Assembly: GCF_019112525.1 (NCBI RefSeq)
Contig: NZ_CP077800.1
Span: forward strand, 744,001 to 808,000
Length of the DNA: 64,000 bases
Source of the DNA: Modestobacter sp. L9-4
Lineage (GTDB): Bacteria; Actinomycetota; Actinomycetes; Mycobacteriales; Geodermatophilaceae
Direction of reading: 5' to 3'
The position numbers were made by a program, and so were the translations under genes. The notes under the pieces were generated by a model. It was not told the origin of the DNA and ran no database searches. It worked only from the letters and a program-made list of their open reading frames with translations. How positions within the stretch are numbered: the first letter of the stretch is position 1; each line of letters starts with the position of its first letter. Shown one piece after another: positions 56,449 to 64,000 of this stretch.

Positions 56449-57453
56449 ATGGCCATCCCCACCACGAACCGGGCCGTCGTCGCCACCGCGAGCGGCCCCG
56501 TCGACGTCCTGACCGACACCGAGCTCGACGTCCCCACCCCCGGCCCGCTCGACCTGCTGGTCGAGGTGCGCGCCGTCTCCGTCAACCCGGTCGACGTGAA
56601 GCTGCGCGGCGGCGCCCTCCCCGGCGGCGACGGTCCGCAGGTCCTCGGCTACGACGCGGCCGGCGTCGTCCTGGCGGTCGGTGACCAGGTGAGCGCCTAC
56701 GCCGTCGGCGACGAGGTCTACTACGCCGGCTCGATCTCCCGGCCCGGGTCGAACCAGCAGTTCCAGCTGGTCGACGAGAAGGTCGCCGGGCGCAAGCCGG
56801 CCTCGCTGGACTTCGCCGAGGCAGCCGCCCTCCCGCTGACCACGATCACCGCCTGGGAGACGCTGTTCGAGCGCTGGCGGCTGGGCGCCGACAGCACCGG
56901 CACGCTGCTCGTCATGGGCGCCGCCGGTGGCGTCGGCTCGATCATGGTGCAGCTGGCCCGCCAGCTCACCGGGCTGACGGTCATCGCCGCGGTCGGCCGC
57001 CCCGAGTCGCGCGAGTGGGTGCGCGAGCTGGGCGCCCACCACGTCGTCGACCGCACCGACCTGCTCGCCGAGGTGACGGCGATCGTGCCGCGCGGCGTCG
57101 ACTTCGTGCTCAGCCCGTTCTCCGCCGGCATGGTCGAGACCTACACGCAGGTGATGGCGCTGGGCGGCTCGGTGGTCGCGATCGACGAGCCCGAGGGCGT
57201 CGACACGCTGCCGCTGAAGTGGAAGAGCCAGGGCTGGCACTGGGAGTTCATGTTCAGCCGGGTCATCCACGACCCGGAGAGCACCGCCCACCGCGAGCTG
57301 CTCGACGAGGTCTCCCGGCTGGTCGACGCGGGCACGCTGCGCAGCACGCTGGGCACCCGGCTGTCGCCGATCGACGCGGCGACCCTGCAGGAGGCGCACC
57401 GCCTGCTCGAGTCCTCCGCCACCATCGGCAAGGTCGTCCTCGCCGCCGGCTGA
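56449..57453 (+). CDS. Zinc-independent quinone oxidoreductase-like MDR enzyme
   Basis: A 334-residue medium-chain reductase lacking the catalytic zinc cysteines. SVNPVDVKLRGG, LGYDAAGVV, the NADPH loop MGAAGGVGSIMVQLARQL near residue 160, and a characteristic WHWEFMFSR block near 265 identify the zinc-binding-alcohol-dehydrogenase-like/quinone oxidoreductase group. It probably reduces alpha,beta-unsaturated carbonyls or quinones with NADPH. A perfect terminator stem follows its stop. Confidence 0.9.
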   Translation: MAIPTTNRAVVATASGPVDVLTDTELDVPTPGPLDLLVEVRAVSVNPVDVKLRGGALPGGDGPQVLGYDAAGVVLAVGDQVSAYAVGDEVYYAGSISRPGSNQQFQLVDEKVAGRKPASLDFAEAAALPLTTITAWETLFERWRLGADSTGTLLVMGAAGGVGSIMVQLARQLTGLTVIAAVGRPESREWVRELGAHHVVDRTDLLAEVTAIVPRGVDFVLSPFSAGMVETYTQVMALGGSVVAIDEPEGVDTLPLKWKSQGWHWEFMFSRVIHDPESTAHRELLDEVSRLVDAGTLRSTLGTRLSPIDAATLQEAHRLLESSATIGKVVLAAG

Positions 57454-57465
57454 CCGGTCCCCCGC

Positions 57466-57500
57466 GCCCGTGCGCTGCCCGCGAGGGGCAGCGCACGGGC
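57466..57500. terminator. Perfect 15-bp bidirectional terminator stem
   Basis: GCCCGTGCGCTGCCC (57466-57480) and GGGCAGCGCACGGGC (57486-57500) are exact complements around a five-base loop. They lie between the convergent ends of the quinone oxidoreductase and the small basic protein genes, so one stem can serve both strands. Confidence 0.85.
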
Positions 57501-57512
57501 GTCACCGGGGTG

Positions 57513-57659
57513 TCAGCGGCGGCCGGTGGTGCCGTTCCCGCCCTTGTTGCGCATCGAGGCGATGGCGCTCTTGATCTTCGCCTGGTTCTGCGGCTTGCGG
57601 GCCTCGTCGATGGCCTTCTTGGCCAGGGCGCCCTTGGTGATCGCGCTGAACAGTCCCAC
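57513..57659 (-). CDS. Small basic actinobacterial protein (48 residues)
   Basis: From GTG 57657-57659 the frame reads VGLFSAITKGALAKKAIDEA, then a lysine-rich amphipathic stretch and a GGNGTTGRR tail. GGAGGAG lies seven bases upstream, which supports a real gene despite the short length. The sequence looks like one amphipathic helix that could contact a membrane or nucleic acid. Function is unknown, and no partner gene is adjacent. Confidence 0.65.
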   Translation of the reverse strand: MGLFSAITKGALAKKAIDEARKPQNQAKIKSAIASMRNKGGNGTTGRR

Positions 57660-57749
57660 GGTGTGCTCCTCCGGTAGACGGGCGCGGGCTCGAGACCCGC
57701 ACCCGTCACCGGTCAGTGCCCCCGCGGGCCGGGCACGAACCGGAGGCGG

Positions 57750-58718
57750 TCAGGACGACGGGGTCAGCCCGCGCACCCGCTCGATGAGCTCGCTCTTGCA
57801 GACGGCCATGAACCCGTCGGGGTCCGGCCCGGTGTTCTGCAGGACGATGTGGTCGAAGCCCGCGTCGACGTAGGGCTGCGCCTGCTGGACGTGCACGTCC
57901 AGGTCCGGTCCCACGGAGAACTGGCCGCGGATGTCGTCGCCGTTGACCGTGCTGCTGGCGGCGTCGAAGTTCACCGGGTTGGGCAGCTCGCTCATCACCG
58001 GCCAGCCGGTCAGCGCCCAGCGGCTGGTCTTCAGCGCGGCCTCGACGGCGGCGTCCTCGGTGGGGGCCCAGCTCATCGGCACCTCGGCGTACTTCGGGCC
58101 GGTGCCGCCGTGCTCGGCGAAGGCGTCGACCAGCTCCTTCCTCGGCTCGGTGGCGAACAGCCCGCTGCCGTGCTCCGCAGCCAGCTTGGAGGCACCGGGC
58201 CCGCCACTGGCGACGGCGATCACCGGCAGCTGGTCGGGGAGGTCCCAGATCCGGGCGTCCTCCAGCGTCAGGTACTTGCCCTCGTAGGACTGGTAGCCGC
58301 CCTGCCAGAGCAGGTTGATGATCTCCAGGGCCTCGCGGAGCATGTGGTGCCGGATGCGCACGGCCGGCCAGGCGGCCCCGACGACGTGCTCGTTGAGCCG
58401 CTCACCGGAGCCGATGCCCAGGGTGAAGCGGTTGTCCGACAGGATCTGCGTGGTCGCTGCGGCCTGGGCGATGACCGCCGGGTGGTACCGGATGATCGGC
58501 GCGGTCACCCCGGTGGCCAGGCCGATCCGCGAGGTCTGCGCGGCCATCGCCCCGAGCATCGTCCAGGTGAAGCCGCTGTGCCCCTGCTCCTCCAGCCACG
58601 GGTGGAAGTGGTCGGACAGCTCGATGAAGTCGAAGCCGGCCTCCTCGGCGGCGACCGCCTGCGCGACGACCTCCTTGGGCCCGAATGCCTCGGTGGCGAT
58701 CTTGTAGCCGACCTGCAT
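57750..58718 (-). CDS. F420-dependent LLM-class oxidoreductase (TIGR03557-like)
   Basis: A 322-residue luciferase-like oxidoreductase. VGYKIATEAFGPKEVVAQAV opens the barrel. FIELSDHFHPWLEEQGHSGFTW near residue 35 is characteristic of the F420 glucose-6-phosphate-dehydrogenase-like group, followed by TGVTAPIIRYHPAVIAQAAAT and GIGSGERLNEHVVG. It transfers hydride to or from coenzyme F420. The substrate is unknown; close relatives are annotated only as TIGR03557. The gene stands alone on the minus strand with an ATG at 58716-58718. Confidence 0.92.
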   Translation of the reverse strand: MQVGYKIATEAFGPKEVVAQAVAAEEAGFDFIELSDHFHPWLEEQGHSGFTWTMLGAMAAQTSRIGLATGVTAPIIRYHPAVIAQAAATTQILSDNRFTLGIGSGERLNEHVVGAAWPAVRIRHHMLREALEIINLLWQGGYQSYEGKYLTLEDARIWDLPDQLPVIAVASGGPGASKLAAEHGSGLFATEPRKELVDAFAEHGGTGPKYAEVPMSWAPTEDAAVEAALKTSRWALTGWPVMSELPNPVNFDAASSTVNGDDIRGQFSVGPDLDVHVQQAQPYVDAGFDHIVLQNTGPDPDGFMAVCKSELIERVRGLTPSS

Positions 58719-58795
58719 GGTGCGTCCCCTCGTCGATCCGGTGCGTCCCGCAGCCGGTGCCCGGGCGGCCGCACGGGGAAACAGGACCGGCCGGC

Positions 58796-59263
58796 TCAGC
58801 GGGCCAGCGCCGCCAGCAGCCGGTCGAGGAACGGCGCCTGGCCCTTCACCAGCTTCTCCCGCGCCTGCTCGACCGGCAGCCACGCCGACCGGTCGATCTC
58901 GGGGTACTCCTGGACGCGCCCCGACCGCGGCGGCCACTCGACCGAGAAGGTGTTGCTGCGGGTCGCGGCGGCGTCCAGGTCGCCCTGCAGGGCCCAGATC
59001 GTGACCAGCTTGCTGCTGGAGGTGCGCAGCTCACCCAGCGGGAGCAGCTCCCCCGCCGGTGCCGGTGACCCCATTTCCTCGGCGAACTCGCGCCGGGCGA
59101 CGTCCACCAGCTCCTCCCCCGGCATCGACTCGCCCTTCGGGATCGACCAGGCGCCGGCGTCCCGGCGGGCCCAGAACGGACCGCCCATGTGCCCGATGAG
59201 CACCTCGAGGACGCCGTCGGTGTACCGGTACAGCAGGATCCCGGCGCTCTTCCTGGCTGGCAT
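58796..59263 (-). CDS. NUDIX hydrolase
   Basis: A 155-residue NUDIX protein with a complete Nudix box at about residues 44-66 (GESMPGE, then seven residues, then REFAEEMG). SAGILLYRYTDGVLEVLIGHMGGPFW at the N-terminus resembles the diadenosine-polyphosphate/NTP pyrophosphatase-like subgroup. It probably hydrolyses a nucleoside-diphosphate-linked substrate in the cytosol. It is divergent from rtcB with 157 bases between starts, although no functional link is shown. Confidence 0.93.
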   Translation of the reverse strand: MPARKSAGILLYRYTDGVLEVLIGHMGGPFWARRDAGAWSIPKGESMPGEELVDVARREFAEEMGSPAPAGELLPLGELRTSSSKLVTIWALQGDLDAAATRSNTFSVEWPPRSGRVQEYPEIDRSAWLPVEQAREKLVKGQAPFLDRLLAALAR

Positions 59264-59355
59264 CCCGCCAGCGTGCCAGAGCGGTCGCCGCGGTAAAGCA
59301 GGTGCGGTCCGAACCGCAGCCGCGTTGACTGCACCGGCCGCGCGGCGCCAGCACC

Positions 59356-59397
59356 GACCGGCCACCGACGACGTCCGCACGTCGTCGGCGGCCGGTC
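59356..59397 (+). other. 19-bp near-perfect hairpin in the rtcB leader
   Basis: GACCGGCCACCGACGACGT (59356-59374) pairs with 59379-59397, with one mismatch and a four-base loop. It ends 23 bases before the rtcB ATG. It lies on the leader side of a divergent region, so it is unlikely to terminate either neighbour. A TTGACT hexamer at 59325-59330 upstream could be part of the rtcB promoter, though its -10 match is poor. Confidence 0.75.
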
Positions 59398-59420
59398 AGG
59401 ACCGAGAGAGAGAAAGGACC

Positions 59421-60584
59421 ATGGAGAAGATCAACGGACGCCTGCTCAACTGGGCGTCCATCCTCGAGCCCACCACCCGGGAGCAGGCGGTGCGCACCGC
59501 GGCGATGCCGTTCGTGTACCCGCACCTGGCGCTCATGCCCGACGCCCACCTGGGCAAGGGCGCGACCGTCGGCTCGGTCATCCCGACCGAGGGCGCGATC
59601 ATCCCGGCCGCGGTAGGGGTCGACATCGGCTGCGGGATGATGGCCGTGCGCACGCAGTTCAGCGCCGACGACCTCGCCGGCCGCCCGCTCGACGTGCTGC
59701 ACGGGCAGATCTCCCGCTCGATCCCGCTGTCGGCGGGAGGCCGGAACTCCCACGTCCGGGCCACCGCTGCGGCACGGGTCGAGGAGCTCCGCGCGATGGC
59801 CGGCGTCGAGCAGGCCGACCAGGCGGTGGGCCACTGGCCGCAGCAGCTGGGCTCGCTCGGCTCGGGCAACCACTTCATCGAGGTGTCGCTGGACGAGGCC
59901 GACCGGGTCTGGCTCTTCCTGCACTCCGGCTCGCGGGGCGTGGGCAACAAGCTGGCCCAGCGGCACATCACGCGGGCTCAGGAGCTGTGCCGCCAGCGGT
60001 TCATCCGCCTGGCCGACCCGGACCTGGCCTACCTCGTGGAGGGCGACCCGGAGTTCGACGCCTACATCGAGGCGCTGCGCTGGGCACAGCGGTTCGCCTT
60101 CCTCAACCGCGAGGAGATGATGGACCGGGTGGCCGAGCAGGTCGGCCGGTTCCTGCACGCCGACGTCGAGCGGCTCGAGACCGTGAACTGCCACCACAAC
60201 TACACCGAGCGGGAGCGGCACCTCGGCCGCGAGGTGTGGCTGACCCGCAAGGGCGCGATCTCCGCCCAGCGCGGCCAGCTGGGGCTCATCCCCGGCTCGA
60301 TGGGCACGGCGTCCTACGTCGTGGCCGGCCTGGGCAGTGTCCCGGCGCTGATGTCGGCGCCGCACGGCGCGGGCCGCAACCACTCGCGGAACGCGGCCCG
60401 GCGGCTGTTCACCCGGTCCGACCTCGACGCCCGGATGACCGGGATCGCGTGGGGCCACTCCGACGCGTTCCTCGACGAGCACCCCGACGCCTACAAGCCG
60501 ATCGACCAGGTCATGGCCGACGCGGCGGACCTCGTGGAGGTCCGGCACACCCTGCGCCAGGTCGTGAACGTCAAGGGCGACTGA
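59421..60584 (+). CDS. rtcB: RNA-splicing ligase RtcB
   Basis: A 387-residue RtcB, slightly shorter than the approximately 408-residue E. coli protein. MPDAHLGKGATVGSVIPT and GVDIGCGMMAVRT carry the metal Asp and Cys, GSGNHFIEV the asparagine/histidine pair, and LHSGSRGVGN and NCHHNYTERE further ligands. The guanylylation site lies near SAPHGAGRNHSR (residue 315-325). It joins 2',3'-cyclic phosphate or 3'-phosphate RNA ends to 5'-OH ends using GTP. No RtcA, RtcR or archease gene is nearby. AGAAAGGA precedes the ATG. Confidence 0.95.
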   Translation: MEKINGRLLNWASILEPTTREQAVRTAAMPFVYPHLALMPDAHLGKGATVGSVIPTEGAIIPAAVGVDIGCGMMAVRTQFSADDLAGRPLDVLHGQISRSIPLSAGGRNSHVRATAAARVEELRAMAGVEQADQAVGHWPQQLGSLGSGNHFIEVSLDEADRVWLFLHSGSRGVGNKLAQRHITRAQELCRQRFIRLADPDLAYLVEGDPEFDAYIEALRWAQRFAFLNREEMMDRVAEQVGRFLHADVERLETVNCHHNYTERERHLGREVWLTRKGAISAQRGQLGLIPGSMGTASYVVAGLGSVPALMSAPHGAGRNHSRNAARRLFTRSDLDARMTGIAWGHSDAFLDEHPDAYKPIDQVMADAADLVEVRHTLRQVVNVKGD

Positions 60585-60588
60585 ACGG

Positions 60589-60614
60589 CGGCGGCGCCCT
60601 CCCGGGCGCCGCCG
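60589..60614. terminator. 11-bp stem terminator after rtcB
   Basis: CGGCGGCGCCC (60589-60599) pairs exactly with 60604-60614 around TCCC. It lies in the 34-base gap between the convergent rtcB and transglycosylase genes and may serve both. Confidence 0.75.
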
Positions 60615-60618
60615 GCGG

Positions 60619-61383
60619 TCAGCCGGTGACCAGGCCCCAGTCGGCGGCCGCGGCGTCGTCGGCCTGGGCCCGGGTGAGGTCACCGACGGCGACCAGCCGG
60701 TCGAGCACGTGCAGCTGGCGCTCCCGGGCGAGGTCGGGGTGCACCAGCGGGTCGTAGGCGGTGGGCGCCTGGAACAGCCCGGCCAGCAGCGAGGACTGCG
60801 CCCAGGTCAGCTGGTCGGGGGCGACGCCGAAGTAGCCCTGCGTGGCGGCGGTCAGGCCGTAGAAGCCGTGGCCGTAGTAGCCGTCGTCGAGGTACATCTC
60901 CAGCAGCTCGGTCTTGCTGTAGGCCCCGTCGAGCTTGAGCGCCAGGACGACGGCCTCGGCCTTCTGCACGGGGCCGTTCCGCCCGTCGAGGTAGAGGTTC
61001 TTGGCCAGCTGCTGCGGCAGCGTCGAGCCGCCCTCGTCGGTGCCGGTGACCAGCCCGCGGAAGGAGCGGACGACGCCGCTGGGGCTGATGCCGGGGTTGC
61101 TGTGGAAGCTGCTGTCCTCGACGGCGACGAGGGCGTCGACCAGCTCCGACGCCGGGGCGACCGTCAGCGCGGGGGCCTGGTGCTCCATCAGGAAGGCGGT
61201 GACCCGGTCGGGTGCGTCGTCGACCGAGGGCGTGGCCACCCAGCCGACGCCGACGGCGAGCGCGACCAGGACGAGCAGGGCGAGGGCCGCGCGGCGCAGT
61301 CCACGGCGCACCCGCGCCCCGCGGGACCGCCGCACCACCTGCGGCCGGCTCACCTCAGGGCTGTCCAGCAGATCGAACGCCAT
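60619..61383 (-). CDS. Stand-alone GT51 peptidoglycan transglycosylase
   Basis: A 254-residue protein with one membrane anchor (about 28-50, after a basic RRSRGARVRRGLRR segment) and an extracytoplasmic GT51 domain. VAVEDSSFHSNPG holds the catalytic glutamate, and GGSTLPQQLAKNLYL is the hallmark lipid-II binding block. KTELLEMYLDDGYYGHGFYGL follows. No transpeptidase domain is present, so this is a monofunctional glycan-strand polymerase (MtgA-like). The usual EDRRFYxHxG motif reads EDSSFHSNPG. ATG 61381-61383. Confidence 0.9.
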   Translation of the reverse strand: MAFDLLDSPEVSRPQVVRRSRGARVRRGLRRAALALLVLVALAVGVGWVATPSVDDAPDRVTAFLMEHQAPALTVAPASELVDALVAVEDSSFHSNPGISPSGVVRSFRGLVTGTDEGGSTLPQQLAKNLYLDGRNGPVQKAEAVVLALKLDGAYSKTELLEMYLDDGYYGHGFYGLTAATQGYFGVAPDQLTWAQSSLLAGLFQAPTAYDPLVHPDLARERQLHVLDRLVAVGDLTRAQADDAAAADWGLVTG

Positions 61384-61539
61384 CGACTTCCTCCTCCCGA
61401 CCCCCGTGCCACCCCGGTGAGGCGCACGTCCAGCATCAGGGCAGCACGCGATCTTGTGATCGCCCTGGGGAGTGAAGAAGAGGAGGCCGTGAGTCCACCC
61501 CTGGGGGTGCACCGCGTCATCCCCCGGCAGGAGGAGGGC

Positions 61540-63354
61540 TCAGCTGCCGGGCCAGGGCTCCGCGGGACCGATGCCCAGCTCCGGGCCGCACACCCGGTCC
61601 GCGGCGACGTCCTGCGGGCGGAAGTACAGCGTCGAGGCCGTGACGTCGTCGCCGAAGGCCTGCGGGGTGGTCGCCGCCTCCGGCGCGGTGCCGAAGGTGG
61701 GCGCCGCGGAGGCGATCGAGAACCGCACCACCCGGGTGAACTGGCAGTTGCCCGCCACCGACTCGATGCTGAACTCGATCGGCGGCCGCTCGGTGCCGCG
61801 CACGATGTTGTCCAGCCCACCGGCGCCGGTGGAGCCCTCGACCAGGTCGATCGTCGCGTCGCCGGCCTGCACGTCGGCGCTGTCGTTCTGGGCGTGCACG
61901 TGGCCGGAGACGGTCTGCCGGATGCGGCCGGGCAGCACCTCGCGCAGCTCCTTCGCAGCGACCGGCTCGTGGATGGCGAACAGGTCGATCGGGGTGGCCG
62001 CGGCCACCGCGCCGTCCGGCGGTGCGGACGCCGGTGCGGACGACGGTGCCGCAGCTGCCGAGGACGACGCGGCGGCGTCCTCGGCCGGCGGGCCGACCGC
62101 GGCGCGGACGGTCTCCTGCTGCAGCGGGTCGACCACCGAGGGGTCGTCGGCGCCGTAGCGGCCGGACGCGCCGTAGACCCGCGGGTCCGACAGCCCGGCG
62201 ACGGTCAGCCCGAACGCGTCGACCAGCCCGGCGGTGACGGCGTACCCGCCACCGCCCACCGTCGTCTTGGTGCCCAGCACGGTGACCCCGGGGATGCCCG
62301 CCATCACCTGCACGGTCGCCGGGGAGTCGTGGTTGCCGGCGATCCACAGCATCGGGGTGGTGGCGGTGAGCGCCCGGACGGCGTCGAGGTAGCTGGGGGT
62401 GAGCTCGGCGGCGGTGCCGAACTCGCTCTCGTCGCCGGCGTTGACGATCAGGTCGACGCCGTAGTTGGCCGCGTACTGCCCCACCAGCGGGTAGTTCGCG
62501 GCCAGGTGCATGTCGGAGATGGTCATGATCTGCAGTGCCGTCTGCGGCGTCTGCTCGTCCTCGATCTGGGCCTGCAGCGCCGCCTGGATGCCCACGACCG
62601 AGCCGAGGACGTCGAGGGCCTTGGACTGCTGGGAGTAGTACTGGCTCAGCTCGCTGGGGAACAGCTGCGCGGCGGCCAGCGTGCCGGTGAGCCGGGACTC
62701 CCGCACCCAGTTCGGGTCGTAGCTCAGCGCCCCGTACGCGGCCACGGCCAGGACGACGACGACCGCCGCCCCGGCCTGCCGCACCCGGCGGCGCAGCTCG
62801 TGGGTGCGGCGCGGCTGACCGCGCAGGTAGCGCAGCGACATGTCCACCGCGGCGGCGGCGGCCAGGCCGAGGGCGACGCCGAGGACGAGCTCGGCGAGCA
62901 GCCACCCGATGATCGTGGGCGCCTGCTCGGTCACGTCGGCCTGCAACCGCTGCACGAAGCGGGGCACGTTCCCGCCGGCCAGCCGGGTCAGCGCCAGCAC
63001 GTCGACGTCCTCGGGGCTGATGTGCACCCCGAACGGCACGCCGCTGACGGCGGGGAACTCCCAGCTGCCCAGTGTGGTGTCCGCGCTGAGGCCAGGGCGG
63101 GTGAACAGCGAGCCCCGCACCTCGAACGGCACGCCCTGCACGGTCGCGTGGTACGGGAACGCCTGCAGCAGCGCGGCCGCGCCGCCCAGCGGGAGCGCGA
63201 TCCGCAGCAGCCACCGGACGATCGCCCCCAGTGCGGCGGCGGCCAGGTCACCGGCCCGCCGGGCGGCGTGCTCGGCGCGCTGGCGCCGGGTCGCCGGGAA
63301 CGGCAGCGGCAGCTGCTGGACGTCGTGCCGGTTGTGCGCCATCGCGTCCATCAT
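61540..63354 (-). CDS. Membrane-bound metallophosphoesterase
   Basis: A 604-residue protein with hydrophobic segments at about 35-65, 130-155 and 180-205, then a calcineurin-like phosphoesterase domain. ISDMHLA near residue 270, NAGDESE, IAGNHDS, FAIHEP and SGHVHAQ supply the dimetal ligands. An Ala/Ser/Pro linker interrupts the domain near residues 430-460. The catalytic part probably faces outside, beyond the three helices. The substrate is unknown. Three in-frame ATGs (63354, 63351, 63342) are possible starts. It is divergent from the zinc-ribbon gene. Confidence 0.85.
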   Translation of the reverse strand: MMDAMAHNRHDVQQLPLPFPATRRQRAEHAARRAGDLAAAALGAIVRWLLRIALPLGGAAALLQAFPYHATVQGVPFEVRGSLFTRPGLSADTTLGSWEFPAVSGVPFGVHISPEDVDVLALTRLAGGNVPRFVQRLQADVTEQAPTIIGWLLAELVLGVALGLAAAAAVDMSLRYLRGQPRRTHELRRRVRQAGAAVVVVLAVAAYGALSYDPNWVRESRLTGTLAAAQLFPSELSQYYSQQSKALDVLGSVVGIQAALQAQIEDEQTPQTALQIMTISDMHLAANYPLVGQYAANYGVDLIVNAGDESEFGTAAELTPSYLDAVRALTATTPMLWIAGNHDSPATVQVMAGIPGVTVLGTKTTVGGGGYAVTAGLVDAFGLTVAGLSDPRVYGASGRYGADDPSVVDPLQQETVRAAVGPPAEDAAASSSAAAAPSSAPASAPPDGAVAAATPIDLFAIHEPVAAKELREVLPGRIRQTVSGHVHAQNDSADVQAGDATIDLVEGSTGAGGLDNIVRGTERPPIEFSIESVAGNCQFTRVVRFSIASAAPTFGTAPEAATTPQAFGDDVTASTLYFRPQDVAADRVCGPELGIGPAEPWPGS

Positions 63355-63530
63355 CCCGTGCCGCAGTACCCGGCCGGGGCGACCACGAGGGTGGTCCCGG
63401 CGACATCGCCGGCGGCCCGTCCGGGTGGGCGCAGGGTCGCGGCCGACGGGCCGGGCGGCGATCCGTGGGACGCTGTGCGTGAACCGACGACGACGCACTC
63501 GCCGACTCGTCGCCGACGAACGGGGCTCCC

Positions 63531-64000
63531 TTGGCACTGATCACCTGCCCCACCTGCGATTCCGACGACATCAACGGCACGCCGCAGCCGGACAGCCGGC
63601 TGCTGATCCACTGCAACGACTGCGGCCACGAGTGGCTGCGCGGCGAGGCCCGCCGCGACCCGGCGCGACCCGCCGTCCAGACCTCGGAGTCGCTGCACGC
63701 GACGTTCCCGACCGTGGCCGACGTCCGTCCGGACGTGCGCGAGCGCGTGGCGCTGCTGACCTCGGAGTTCCTGATGGAGCGGCCCGAGGCCGACCCCGAC
63801 GTCGCCGCCTACCGGGAGCGCTACGCCGCGCTGTTCACCCGCGACGGCCTGTCCTCCGCGACGGCCGAGCAGCTGCTGCACTTCGCGAACTCCACGACCG
63901 TGGCCGACCCGGGCAACATCTCCGGGTTCAACCGGGCGTGGAAGACCGCCGGCCCGGACAAGGCCGCCACCCAGGTGCGCGCCACCATCGAGTACCTGCT
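63531..64000 (+). CDS. Zinc-ribbon protein, 3' part outside window
   Basis: An open frame from TTG 63531 that runs off the right edge (over 155 residues seen). ITCPTCDSDDINGT and LLIHCNDCGHEW form a C-x2-C/C-x2-C zinc ribbon at residues 4-40. A helical, charged region follows (AYRERYAALFTRDGL, ANSTTVADPGNISGFNRAWK). I do not recognise the second part. TTG is the only start close to the ribbon, and GGGGC upstream is a weak ribosome site, so the start is uncertain. Confidence 0.6.
   Translation, partial: MALITCPTCDSDDINGTPQPDSRLLIHCNDCGHEWLRGEARRDPARPAVQTSESLHATFPTVADVRPDVRERVALLTSEFLMERPEADPDVAAYRERYAALFTRDGLSSATAEQLLHFANSTTVADPGNISGFNRAWKTAGPDKAATQVRATIEYL

Noticed and set aside
60709-63540. 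A 943-codon plus-strand frame across the transglycosylase and phosphoesterase genes
   Set aside because: It spans two separate minus-strand genes with clear catalytic motifs and their gap, which a real gene would not be expected to do.
1-64000. Search for tRNA, rRNA, riboswitch, insertion sequence or integrase
   Set aside because: No cloverleaf signature such as GGTTCGAATCC, no rRNA sequence, no transposase or integrase motif and no known riboswitch core was seen by eye; a covariance-model search would settle weak cases.

Overview
The window is about 74% GC, gene-dense DNA from an actinobacterium. GTG starts are frequent and stop/start overlaps of 1-4 bases are common. The gene content is actinobacterial: mycothiol-dependent DinB-like enzymes, an F420-dependent LLM oxidoreductase, a DUF222/13E12-type HNH protein behind a TCGAAC-N4-GTNCGA LexA box, and an IdeR/DtxR-type iron box. 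The overall style resembles Geodermatophilaceae (Blastococcus/Modestobacter/Geodermatophilus), but that family assignment is inference. I saw no rRNA, tRNA, CRISPR array, insertion sequence or integrase.

Layout. 1-5,950: a PLP desulfhydrase (cut by the left edge), an unrecognised alanine/glycine-rich protein, a mycothiol-enzyme-like protein, a translationally coupled chain (small membrane protein, NYN-like protein, dhaK, dhaL), and an iron-regulated siderophore-interacting protein. 5,930-9,858: a two-gene nuclease operon, a Cas4/RNase H/SF1-helicase fusion followed by a Vsr-type endonuclease. 10,100-12,400: a LacI regulator, a DUF3995 membrane protein and an SDR.

12,440-32,195 is one functional block for peptide or modified amino-acid catabolism. 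A minus-strand chain of 16 genes runs from a solute-binding lipoprotein through a Dpp-type ABC transporter, M55 aminopeptidase, isoaspartyl peptidase, RpiR regulator, SDR, DUF885 peptidase, alpha/beta hydrolase, ketopantoate-reductase-like enzyme, Zn-dehydrogenase, 3-methylaspartate ammonia-lyase, M20 and M19 dipeptidases. A divergent pair (M14 desuccinylase/aspartoacylase-like, amidohydrolase) shares its control region, which carries a near-perfect palindrome of the RpiR/HexR half-site type.

32,380-47,540: small membrane proteins, the SOS-controlled HNH gene beside a 16-bp tandem repeat array, a Zn-dehydrogenase and an MFS exporter. Next comes a three-gene redox/signalling module (response regulator fused to a thioredoxin-reductase-like flavoprotein, cyclic-nucleotide-domain histidine kinase, UBP zinc finger). 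It is followed by a probable stress island (ferritin-like, TetR, PRC-barrel/DUF2382, membrane protein). 47,686-54,012: a 2,108-residue DUF4011/SF1-helicase/nuclease/DUF3320 protein. 54,108-64,000: a three-GAF PP2C phosphatase, quinone oxidoreductase, LLM enzyme, NUDIX hydrolase, RtcB RNA ligase with a strong leader hairpin, GT51 transglycosylase, a membrane metallophosphoesterase and a zinc-ribbon protein cut by the right edge.
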